From JAEULH01 sp963746275 (GTDB lineage: Bacteria > Pseudomonadota > Alphaproteobacteria > Rhodospirillales > Defluviicoccaceae): a stretch of 64,000 nt of DNA. The position numbers and the translations under genes were made by a program. Shown piece by piece: positions 19,327 through 26,124 of this stretch (positions are counted from its first letter, which is position 1; each line of letters opens with the position of its first letter). The stretch spans positions 1 through 64,000 of the forward strand of contig CAVVAX010000044.1 of the NCBI GenBank assembly GCA_963746275.1, written 5' to 3'. The notes under the pieces are model-generated. The model was not told where the DNA came from, ran no database searches, and saw only the letters and a list, made by a program, of their open reading frames with translations.

Positions 19327-19355
19327 GGGAGTAGGTGTTTCCGATCGGCGCTTCT

Positions 19356-19898
19356 CTAAGCCGGGTGGAACGCGCCCCTGATCCGGGTCGGTGGCCGCTC
19401 CAGACGGTGCTTAACCGCGAGACGGTGGTCGGTGTCGGCGTCGAGGAAGGCGCGGAGCTGCTGGACGACCGCCATCTCCTCCTTCTGCAGGTGCGCCATC
19501 ATCTCCGCGGCGAGCTCGTTGGCGGCGTCCTGAAACTCCGCCCAGCGCTCCGCATCAATGCCGTGGGAGAGGATACGGCCGGCAATCTCGCGGACCCGGA
19601 CCGCCAGCGGGCCGATGCTGTCGTGCTCCTGGGTGAGCAGCGAGGCCAGCTCGCCGCCGCCACGGGCGCAGAGCAGGGGAAACAGGACGGATTCCTCGAA
19701 CAGGTTGTGGTCGATGATCTGGTCGAGGGCGATGATGAGCTCCTGCAGGTGCTCCTTCTCATCGACGTCCCGGGGATCGATCGGCCGCCGGCCCTCGGCG
19801 CCGCCCACCCGGTACTCGAGGCCGCAGATCAAAGAGAGGATCCGGAAGTGCTCCTCGTGGAGCACCTGTCCCAATTCGGTCAGGAATGCCCTTGCCAC
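19356..19898 (-). CDS. Hemerythrin-domain protein
   Basis: Four-helix HHE cation-binding protein of 180 residues, likely binding a di-iron centre that senses or handles O2 or NO. Ligand-type residues are visible in order: VLHEEHFRIL, IIDHNLFEESVLFP, LTQEHDSIGPL and MAHLQKEEMAVVQQL. This spacing is like that of the neighbouring hemerythrin (20032-20532), so the two are probably paralogues. It is last of four minus-strand genes that appear to form one operon, although the gap of about 130 bases would allow its own promoter. Confidence 0.9.
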   Translation of the reverse strand: MARAFLTELGQVLHEEHFRILSLICGLEYRVGGAEGRRPIDPRDVDEKEHLQELIIALDQIIDHNLFEESVLFPLLCARGGGELASLLTQEHDSIGPLAVRVREIAGRILSHGIDAERWAEFQDAANELAAEMMAHLQKEEMAVVQQLRAFLDADTDHRLAVKHRLERPPTRIRGAFHPA

Positions 19899-20031
19899 CG
19901 CCCGCCGTCCTTATGCACCCGCAGCATTTTTTTGCTGCACTGCATTATGCTAGCACGGCCGTAGCGTTCGCACCAGCAAAGGCGTGAAGGCGGAGAGCGG
20001 GTACGCGTCACAGTTGCGAGCATGCCTGCGC

Positions 20032-20532
20032 TCAGTCGAAGCTCGCGTAGAGGGCGCCGAGCTCGCGGTCGGCCTCGGCGCCCAGCACCGTAGCAAGCTG
20101 GCGGATGACGCCTAGCTCCTCCTTCTGGATGTGGAAGCTGACGCTGGCCACGAGATCGAAGACGCCCTCGCGGAAGGCTCGCCACCCGTCGGACGTGAAG
20201 CCGGCGCGGAGCGCCGCCTCGGCGGCGTCGCGTAGCGGCCCGGCGATGACACGGACCGCCTCGTGCTCCACGATCAGCACGTCGACCATGGGGCCGAGGC
20301 CGGCGGCGACGAGCCTCGGGAACAGCACCTCCTCCTCGAAGCGATAGTGCTTGCCGATATCCACCTCGGCGACGTGGATAAGCGCCTCCAGTTGCGCCCG
20401 CCCGTCCGGATCGGCGATGTCGATCGGGCCGGCGCGCTTGTCCTCGGCGCGGGCTTCCAGGTCGGAGGCCACGGTCAGCGTGTGCAGGTGTTCGCGATGC
20501 AGGAGTTGGGAGAGCAACGTGTGTTCGATCAT
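20032..20532 (-). CDS. Hemerythrin-domain protein
   Basis: A 166-residue HHE protein with ligand pattern LLHREHLHTL, DIGKHYRFEEEVLFP, IVEHEAVRVI and SFHIQKEELGVIRQL. Its ATG overlaps the stop of the 12-TM protein gene by four bases (ATGA), so the two are translationally coupled. Known families of this type are linked to nitric oxide and oxygen handling; a similar role here is inferred from neighbours. The upstream continuation of the frame lies inside the membrane-protein gene and is not used. Confidence 0.92.
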   Translation of the reverse strand: MIEHTLLSQLLHREHLHTLTVASDLEARAEDKRAGPIDIADPDGRAQLEALIHVAEVDIGKHYRFEEEVLFPRLVAAGLGPMVDVLIVEHEAVRVIAGPLRDAAEAALRAGFTSDGWRAFREGVFDLVASVSFHIQKEELGVIRQLATVLGAEADRELGALYASFD

Positions 20533-21869
20533 GACGGCGTCCTCGCCGCGGCCACCGCCACGGCCTGCAGATGATGGCGGGTGCGCTGGAACACGGTGAT
20601 CGCGAACAGCCCGTAGGCGAGGCCGCCGGCGAAGCCGGCAGAGCCGCCGAGCCGGATGATGGCCGGCTGGTCCACCAGGATGCCGGCGGTGACGAGCACG
20701 ATCGCGGCGAAGTGGCACCAGCGATGGATCTGCAGGAAGCGCGCGTTGACGAGCTTCGTCGGCGCGACCGGCCGGGCGTGGCCGCGCAGGACGTGCATGG
20801 AGCCGAGGAAGGGGAGAATGCGCTGTTGCACGCCCGTGACCAGGCTGAGCAGCCAGCCGAACAGCGTGAGGAAGCCGAACGTTGCGGCCGCGGTGTCGCG
20901 GAGCAGGTCGAGAGCAAGGCCGGCGGCCAGCAGGAGAGCCAGCGCCAGCATGAGCCACGAACCCCGGATGAGCTGGAACTCGCCGCCGAGGCGCCGGCGC
21001 ATTCGCCGCGCCAGCATCGCCTCGACGTGGCCCACGTGGCAGGCGAGCGCGGCCAGACCCAAGGCCGTGGCCGCGGCGACACCAGCCGGTTGGCCGGCGA
21101 GGAGGAAGGCGACGGCGGCGCCCACTCCAGCCAGAGCCAGGGCCATGGCGGCCGCCGGCAGCGGGCCCTCCGCCGGCTCGGTGATGGCGAACATCGGGAT
21201 CAGGATCTGGCTCAGCCCCAGCGCGAGAAGCCCGAGGAAGCCGTAGGCGACGAGGGTCATATGGACGATCGCCAAGCTCGCGTGGTCAGGCAGGAAGGCT
21301 ACGCCATAGTCGAGGGCGAGCAGCAGCGCGAGCAGAACGCCGAGGCCGAGGCAGGCCAGCGCCGCCCAAACGTGCGTCCTGACCAGCCGGAGGCCGGACG
21401 CGCGCCAGAGGATTGCAGCGATCGCGGCGGCGTAAAGCGCCACCGCCAGAGCCAGCGCGGCCGCGCCAGCGGCGATGACCTCGAGCCAAGACGCGGCGAA
21501 GCCGCTGACGAGGCCGATCCCGCCCAGGACCAGCAGGGCGTAGACGGCATGGCAGAGCGCGGCGCCAGGCGCGTCGTGGCCGAGCGCCACCGGCAGCATC
21601 TGCAGGCTGGCGCCCATGGCGGTGGTCAGCAGGACACCGACGGTGAGCACGTGGAACGCCGCCGCCACCGGCCCGGGGCCGCCCTGATGGAAAGGGATGG
21701 CGTCGGCGACGATGACGACGCCGACCCAGGCCAAGGCCTGACTGACAACCGCGGTGCCGAAGAAGCGCAAGGGTATGGTTTCAGGAAGCAAGCGATGGTG
21801 CGCGCTGCCGACGTCGACGCCGGCAGCGTTCGTGGCGGCGTTCGTGGCGGCGTTCGTGGCGCCGCTCAT
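20529..21869 (-). CDS. Twelve-TM membrane protein linked to DUF2249/hemerythrin
   Basis: A 446-residue integral membrane protein with about twelve hydrophobic helices. Intramembrane His residues occur in FHVLTVGVLLTTAMGASLQM, AIVHMTLVAYGFLGLLALG and ACHVGHVEAML, a pattern recalling NnrS and haem-copper oxidase subunit I-like proteins, though I cannot assign it firmly. It starts by overlapping the DUF2249 gene by four bases and ends by overlapping the hemerythrin gene by four, so all three are coupled. The first 17 residues are an Ala-Thr-Asn repeat encoded by three identical 12-bp units. A role in nitric oxide response is inferred from context. Confidence 0.85.
   Translation of the reverse strand: MSGATNAATNAATNAAGVDVGSAHHRLLPETIPLRFFGTAVVSQALAWVGVVIVADAIPFHQGGPGPVAAAFHVLTVGVLLTTAMGASLQMLPVALGHDAPGAALCHAVYALLVLGGIGLVSGFAASWLEVIAAGAAALALAVALYAAAIAAILWRASGLRLVRTHVWAALACLGLGVLLALLLALDYGVAFLPDHASLAIVHMTLVAYGFLGLLALGLSQILIPMFAITEPAEGPLPAAAMALALAGVGAAVAFLLAGQPAGVAAATALGLAALACHVGHVEAMLARRMRRRLGGEFQLIRGSWLMLALALLLAAGLALDLLRDTAAATFGFLTLFGWLLSLVTGVQQRILPFLGSMHVLRGHARPVAPTKLVNARFLQIHRWCHFAAIVLVTAGILVDQPAIIRLGGSAGFAGGLAYGLFAITVFQRTRHHLQAVAVAAARTPS
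21826..21861. repeat. Three tandem 12-bp units at the start of the 12-TM gene
   Basis: GCGTTCGTGGCG repeated three times without mismatch. Copy-number changes would add or remove four residues without shifting the frame. Confidence 0.8.
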
Positions 21870-22546
21870 GACGGTCCGCGAAGCTCGAGGCGGACCTCTC
21901 CCTCCGGAGCCGGCAGCCGCTGGTACTGCCAGCCCCGATCCTCCAACTCGGGATAGAGGTAGAGCGGGTCGCGGTTGTGGTGGATGACGATACGGCCGCC
22001 GTGGGCGCCACCGTCGATCAAAGCCAGGATCGCTACCAGCGGCCCCGGCGCCTGCAGGCCGCGGACGTCGATGTGCACGACGTCGCCGCTCCGCCAGATC
22101 CGGGGATCCTCGCCCGGATCCGCAGCGTGGGCCGGCCGGTCGCCGCCGAGCCCCTCACACGGCTCGGCCCCAGGCGCGTCACGGCGGCACCAGATCTGCC
22201 AGTGGCCGGGGCCGAGCCGCTCGCCGTAGCTGGAGAACCCCTTCGCGGCAAGAACCCGGCGGAGCGGCTGGGGATCGAACGGCGCCTGAATGATCAGGAC
22301 GCCGGCGGCGGGCAAGGCCTCGACCGTCTGCATGATGCTGGGGAACGGCGGCCGGCCCGCCGCGAGCATCGGCCGCACGTCCAGCCGCGCGGCGGCGGCG
22401 GGATCAACGCGCCCGCGCCAAACGGGCACCTCTTCGCCGCGTCCATCCGCACGGTCGGAACAGCCACAGCCGCGGCAAGGCGATGCCGGACCGGCCTCAC
22501 CCTGCTTTGGCGCCACCCGCCCGGCCCGCTCGTCCGCCGCTGCCAT
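21866..22546 (-). CDS. Double DUF2249 protein with CxxCxC motif
   Basis: Cytosolic protein of about 226 residues with two SirA/TusA-like DUF2249 domains: the first begins RLDVRPMLAAGRPPFPSIM, the second VHIDVRGLQAPGPLVAILAL. The linker is Asp/Gly/Ala-rich, and the N-terminal part carries PCRGCGCS, a possible metal site. DUF2249 proteins are often found beside hemerythrins and NO-response genes. An ATG at 22609 in the same frame would place the start inside the FNR-like box, so the ATG at 22546 is preferred. Its stop overlaps the 12-TM gene start (ATGA). Confidence 0.85.
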   Translation of the reverse strand: MAAADERAGRVAPKQGEAGPASPCRGCGCSDRADGRGEEVPVWRGRVDPAAAARLDVRPMLAAGRPPFPSIMQTVEALPAAGVLIIQAPFDPQPLRRVLAAKGFSSYGERLGPGHWQIWCRRDAPGAEPCEGLGGDRPAHAADPGEDPRIWRSGDVVHIDVRGLQAPGPLVAILALIDGGAHGGRIVIHHNRDPLYLYPELEDRGWQYQRLPAPEGEVRLELRGPS

Positions 22547-22608
22547 ATCCGCCCCAAGCCACCCGCCCCGCCGTCGCCGAGCTTCGGGACTAGGCGGCCG
22601 CCCGGGCA

Positions 22609-22622
22609 TTGATCTTGGTCAA
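22609..22622 (-). promoter_or_regulatory. FNR/Dnr-like operator
   Basis: TTGATCTTGGTCAA matches the FNR-family pattern TTGAY-N4-RTCAA, closer to the NO-sensing Dnr/NnrR form than to the perfect FNR palindrome. It lies 63 bases upstream of the preferred ATG of the DUF2249 gene and overlaps the end of the gene before it, where an activating site would be expected. Confidence 0.55.
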
Positions 22623-23071
22623 GGCTTGGGCGGAGCGCCTAGTCCTTCTTCCTCGCTCGGGAGCTGGCGCAGGATTGCGGCGAGATCGATCCACACGTTC
22701 TCGCGGCTGATCTCGCCGGCGTCGGTGAACTCGATGACGTGGAGGAGACGGAACACCAACGGCCGGCCATGGCCCTCGATGCCGAAGGGTCGGCCGACGG
22801 CGGTGCCGCTCCAGAGGGATTCGTCGACGAGGAAGCCGTCGCCGTGCAGGCGCCTGAGGCAGGCGACCTCGCCGTGGGCGAGATCGGCGAACAGCTGCTC
22901 GTAGAAGGCGCGGGCTCCCTCCCGCCCGCGCGTTGGGCCCGATGGCTGCCCGACGATATCGTGGTCGACGTCTTCGCTGAGCGTCGCCAGCACCCCCTCG
23001 ACGTCGTCCTCCGCCTCGAAGCGGAAGTGCTCGTCGATCTTGCGATCCATCTCCTCGCGCGTCAGCGCCAT
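22619..23071 (-). CDS. SnoaL-like/NTF2-fold protein
   Basis: A 150-residue protein of the NTF2-like (SnoaL/limonene epoxide hydrolase-type) fold. Evidence is the N-terminal helix MDRKIDEHFRFEAEDDVEG, the pocket strand LSEDVDHDIVGQ, and the pair of strands FGIEGHGRPLVFRLLHVIEF and RENVWIDLAAILRQL. Substrate unknown. The ATG at 23071 gives the natural start; further upstream the frame overlaps a secreted protein gene in another frame. It ends within the FNR-like box. Confidence 0.8.
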   Translation of the reverse strand: MALTREEMDRKIDEHFRFEAEDDVEGVLATLSEDVDHDIVGQPSGPTRGREGARAFYEQLFADLAHGEVACLRRLHGDGFLVDESLWSGTAVGRPFGIEGHGRPLVFRLLHVIEFTDAGEISRENVWIDLAAILRQLPSEEEGLGAPPKP

Positions 23072-23099
23072 GACCCTGCCTCGCCCCTTGTCTCCGATC

Positions 23100-24788
23100 T
23101 CATCCGCCAGCGGATTTGGCGGCCCGTCCGAAGGAGACGGGCCCGCCCGGCGCCTCGATGAGGCACCAGCGGGCGCCGCGCACCTCGCTGATGGCCTCGC
23201 CGCCGCCGTCGAAGCTGGAGTTCGAGCAGCCCGGCCAGTACTCGCGCCGGCACTGCCGGTTGCGGTTCGTTCGCCACTGCTCAGCGTTCTCGCACAGCCG
23301 CCAGTTAGCCGGAGACGACAACACCCGGTCGCGGTAGATCTCGCCCAGCCAGAACTTGCCGACCGCGTTCCCGGTCGGCAGCAGGTCCAGGACCCATTGC
23401 CACTTTTCTGGTTCGGCCGGGCGAGCCAGGGCCAGAGCACCGCGCTCGACGGCGCGCAGGTAGCCCTTAAGGAAGTGCGATTCCAGGGTGATGCCGAGCT
23501 TGCCGGCCCGGGTCTGGAACATGAGCTCGGTGACGAGCTGCTCGCAGCTATCGGGGAGGACGAAGGCCGTCGGAAAAACCAGTGCCGTGCCGAGGAACGT
23601 TCCGGCCCGGGCAAAGGGGTCGATCTCGAAGAAGTAGCCGATGGTCCGCGTCCGGGCCATTACCCCATCAACGTAAGGCGCGATCTGCGCCGGCTGCAGC
23701 CGGGGCCAGCCCTTCGTGATCGTGCCCCAGGTCGCGATCGCCCGCCGGTGGCTGCGATCGGCGTGCGCCCAGTGCCGCTCGAACTCCGTGGGGAAGTCGC
23801 GCCCGCCGCCCGCCTGTTGGCGCTCGATCATGGTGATGATCGGCTGCAACGCGCCGGCCGCGCCCCAGGAGACGACATGCACAAGACGATGGTCGGGCGC
23901 GGTCGCGTCGAGATGGGCCTGGAGGAGGAAGCCAACGCCCTGTGCCGTGATCGCGCCCTGGCTCTGTCCGGTGATGAAGACCTCGCCGCCGCCACCTTCC
24001 GCCGCCGCGTACGCCGAGGCGTCGGCGATCAGCTGCAAGGCTGCCGAAGAGAGCATGTGCGAGCGGGCCATGGTGAGCCCGGCGGCCCAGTCGCGAAAGT
24101 CAGTGTTGACGAAGACCTGCGTCCCGGCGATGGCGTAGATCCGATGCCCGGCACCCAGCGGCGGGTCCTGCTTCTCGAAGGCCACTGCCTTGAAGCCGGT
24201 GTAGACGTCTAGGTAGGTGCGCACGACGGCGTAACCGGGCAAGGCGGTTCGGACCCGGCTCTCGGCGATGCTGCCCTCCTCGCGCAGGCCGTCGAGCCAC
24301 TCTTCCTCCACCTCGTAGGCGAGATCCGCCGCGGCGACCGTGGCCTCGTCCACCGACCACAGGGGCACGATTCGCGAACGCGGATCTTCCACCGCTTCCG
24401 TCTTGCTGAGGTCGCCGTAGATGACGCCCCCCACCAACGAACGGGGCAGCGCCAGGTCGCGGACGTCTTCAATCCGCACCTTTACGGCGGCGGGCCCGTC
24501 CGCAGCGCCTTCGACGATGTTAAAGGAGACCCGCGCGCCGTCGCGGGCTCGGGCCGAGGCGAGGATGTCCTTGGCAGCGGGCACCGCGCTCTCCGCCCGG
24601 ATGCGCACGTCGTCGCGAGGTCCGATCAAGGCCGCGGGACCGCCGCTGCAGCCCAGCACTTCGCGCCCGAGCCAACCGGCGCGTGCCGACGCGATGTTGG
24701 CCAACACGGCCATGCTGCCGCAGACCAGGCCCGCCGCAACAACTCGCCTAAGCATCATCCGGCCGCTACGCACGATCCTGTTGGCCAT
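23100..24788 (-). CDS. Secreted lipase-like alpha/beta hydrolase
   Basis: A 562-residue exported protein. It has a signal peptide (basic start, hydrophobic residues 13-35, cleavage near ASARA). It carries a lipase class 3-like arrangement: AIAGTQVFVNTDFRDWAAGL before the nucleophile elbow VFITGQSQGAITAQ, and a later HVVSWGAAGAL strand. Six Cys in the C-terminal 100 residues probably form disulfides in the periplasm or outside the cell. Substrate cannot be told. It lies 28 bases upstream of the SnoaL-like gene on the same strand. Confidence 0.75.
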   Translation of the reverse strand: MANRIVRSGRMMLRRVVAAGLVCGSMAVLANIASARAGWLGREVLGCSGGPAALIGPRDDVRIRAESAVPAAKDILASARARDGARVSFNIVEGAADGPAAVKVRIEDVRDLALPRSLVGGVIYGDLSKTEAVEDPRSRIVPLWSVDEATVAAADLAYEVEEEWLDGLREEGSIAESRVRTALPGYAVVRTYLDVYTGFKAVAFEKQDPPLGAGHRIYAIAGTQVFVNTDFRDWAAGLTMARSHMLSSAALQLIADASAYAAAEGGGGEVFITGQSQGAITAQGVGFLLQAHLDATAPDHRLVHVVSWGAAGALQPIITMIERQQAGGGRDFPTEFERHWAHADRSHRRAIATWGTITKGWPRLQPAQIAPYVDGVMARTRTIGYFFEIDPFARAGTFLGTALVFPTAFVLPDSCEQLVTELMFQTRAGKLGITLESHFLKGYLRAVERGALALARPAEPEKWQWVLDLLPTGNAVGKFWLGEIYRDRVLSSPANWRLCENAEQWRTNRNRQCRREYWPGCSNSSFDGGGEAISEVRGARWCLIEAPGGPVSFGRAAKSAGG

Positions 24789-24832
24789 GGACGTTATGCG
24801 GCCGGACGCTCCGTTCCCGCGTCAGCCGCGCA

Positions 24833-25063
24833 TCAACGCTTCACGTTTGGGTCGAACTCCTTGGCGCGGGCGCGGCCGACCTTCTCGGCTTCTTCGAGCT
24901 CGGCCTTTTCCTCCCCCTCGACGGCCGCCCTGGCGTCGGCGGCGCTAGCCTCGACCTTGCCGGCGTCGATGAAGCGCTTGGTATCCTCGTTGTACGCCTT
25001 CGCCGCCTCGCGGTTGCCTTCGCCCTGGTTGCCACCGAATTGCTTACTGTCTTCGCCGCTCAT
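24833..25063 (-). CDS. Small hydrophilic acidic protein
   Basis: A 76-residue, highly charged protein (AVEGEEKAELEEAEKVGRAR) with no hydrophobic segment, likely helical or disordered, similar in character to small stress/LEA-like proteins. GGAGGTGAGCG in front of ATG 25063 is a strong ribosome binding site, which supports a real gene. I do not recognise a family. Confidence 0.75.
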   Translation of the reverse strand: MSGEDSKQFGGNQGEGNREAAKAYNEDTKRFIDAGKVEASAADARAAVEGEEKAELEEAEKVGRARAKEFDPNVKR

Positions 25064-25258
25064 CGCTCACCTCCGCTAGGACCGTTGATGCGGCGACACT
25101 GCCGTTTATGCGTTCCGGTCGCATTAACGTAGGAGCACACGTAGGGCGGGATGGCAACGGCCACTATGACCCGCCAAGGGCGTTCTAAAATTAGGTCAGC
25201 CAAGGGCGAGCGCGACGGTTGGCGGGAGGCGCCAGCCGTCCGCTTAAAGGGCCCGGGC

Positions 25259-25729
25259 TCAGCGCGGGCCGGCGAGGTGCTTCGCCAGGTCCTGCAGGAC
25301 GTTCGCCCAGGCAGCCCGGTAGATGGTGGCCACCCGCTGATCGGTGACGCCTTCGTGGGTGGCGACGCCGCGGGTGGTGCCGTCGCGCAGGTCGACGAAC
25401 TCCAGCGTCACCTTCGTCCGTCCCTCCCCGTCGCCATCGGGCCGACCGGGCCAGGTGAAGACGAGGCGGTGCGGTGGGCTGACCTCCAGGTGCTCGCCCG
25501 CCGCGGCTTCCGCTGCGCCCGTGTCGGCGAAGCGCATTTCATAACGAAAGCGACCGCCGACCCGGACGTCCATCTCACAGACCGCGAGTTCCCCCCGCTC
25601 GGTCCTGCCCCACCATGCCGGTTTGGCTGCCGGATCGGTCCACGCCCGGTAGACCTCCGCCGCAGGCGCACCGATCACGCGGGCGACGCGGATGAGAATC
25701 CCGGAACGGGGTGCGGTCGTCGTTTGCAT
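25259..25729 (-). CDS. SRPBCC (AHSA1-like) domain protein
   Basis: A 156-residue START/AHSA1-type fold with the usual blocks: VARVIGAPAAEVYRAWTDP, KPAWWGR, VRVGGRFRYEM, HRLVFTW and a C-terminal helix AWANVLQDLAKHL. Such proteins bind small hydrophobic ligands; the ligand is unknown. It follows the cysteine-rich peptide gene by 15 bases on the same strand, so the two are probably cotranscribed. Confidence 0.9.
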   Translation of the reverse strand: MQTTTAPRSGILIRVARVIGAPAAEVYRAWTDPAAKPAWWGRTERGELAVCEMDVRVGGRFRYEMRFADTGAAEAAAGEHLEVSPPHRLVFTWPGRPDGDGEGRTKVTLEFVDLRDGTTRGVATHEGVTDQRVATIYRAAWANVLQDLAKHLAGPR

Positions 25730-25744
25730 GCCTGCGGCTCTCCC

Positions 25745-26044
25745 TCACATCACCTTGCAGTTGGAATTCACGCAACAGTAGGTTTTTCCGTCGCATGGGT
25801 TCTTCTTGCAGCCATTCTGTGGCTTCTGGAACTGGCAGGCGAGCAAAATCCGCCCGGCATCCGCCTCCGGCGCGGCAGGACCGGCGGTGCCCACGGGACC
25901 GACGGCCGAGGCCCCTGCACAGAGCGAGGACGAAAGGCCACCGTCTCCGGGTGCGGCCGCGCCGGCATCCCGGTGGAACCCCGCGACCGAAAGAACGGCG
26001 AGCAACAGGACGCCGGCAAAGAAGAAAACGATCAAGCGCTGCAT
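25745..26044 (-). CDS. Small exported cysteine-rich protein
   Basis: A 99-residue protein with a signal peptide (residues 1 to about 30) and a mature part ending in a Cys-dense domain: Cys70, 79, 84, 90, 91 and 96, plus Cys42. The tail reads NGCKKNPCDGKTYCCVNSNC. The spacing C-x8-C-x4-C-x5-CC-x4-C suggests a disulfide-rich mini-protein. An ATG at 26056 is in frame, but its own GGAGGT lies immediately before ATG 26044, so the latter is the likely start. Function unknown. Confidence 0.7.
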   Translation of the reverse strand: MQRLIVFFFAGVLLLAVLSVAGFHRDAGAAAPGDGGLSSSLCAGASAVGPVGTAGPAAPEADAGRILLACQFQKPQNGCKKNPCDGKTYCCVNSNCKVM

Positions 26045-26124
26045 AAGGACCTCCATTGTTGTTGCCTCCCTGCATCGCGCCCCGCGGCAGGGACGGGTGA
26101 CTTAGACGGGGGCTTTGCGGGGAC

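Larger units (their letters stand above)
18766..19355. other. Intergenic region with palindromic repeats
   Basis: About 590 bases. It holds a small hairpin at 18824-18842, another inverted repeat near 18889-18909 (GCCCGGA with TCCGGGC), and one full copy of the 85-bp palindromic repeat at 19009-19094. A minor minus-strand open frame is listed separately. Confidence 0.6.
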
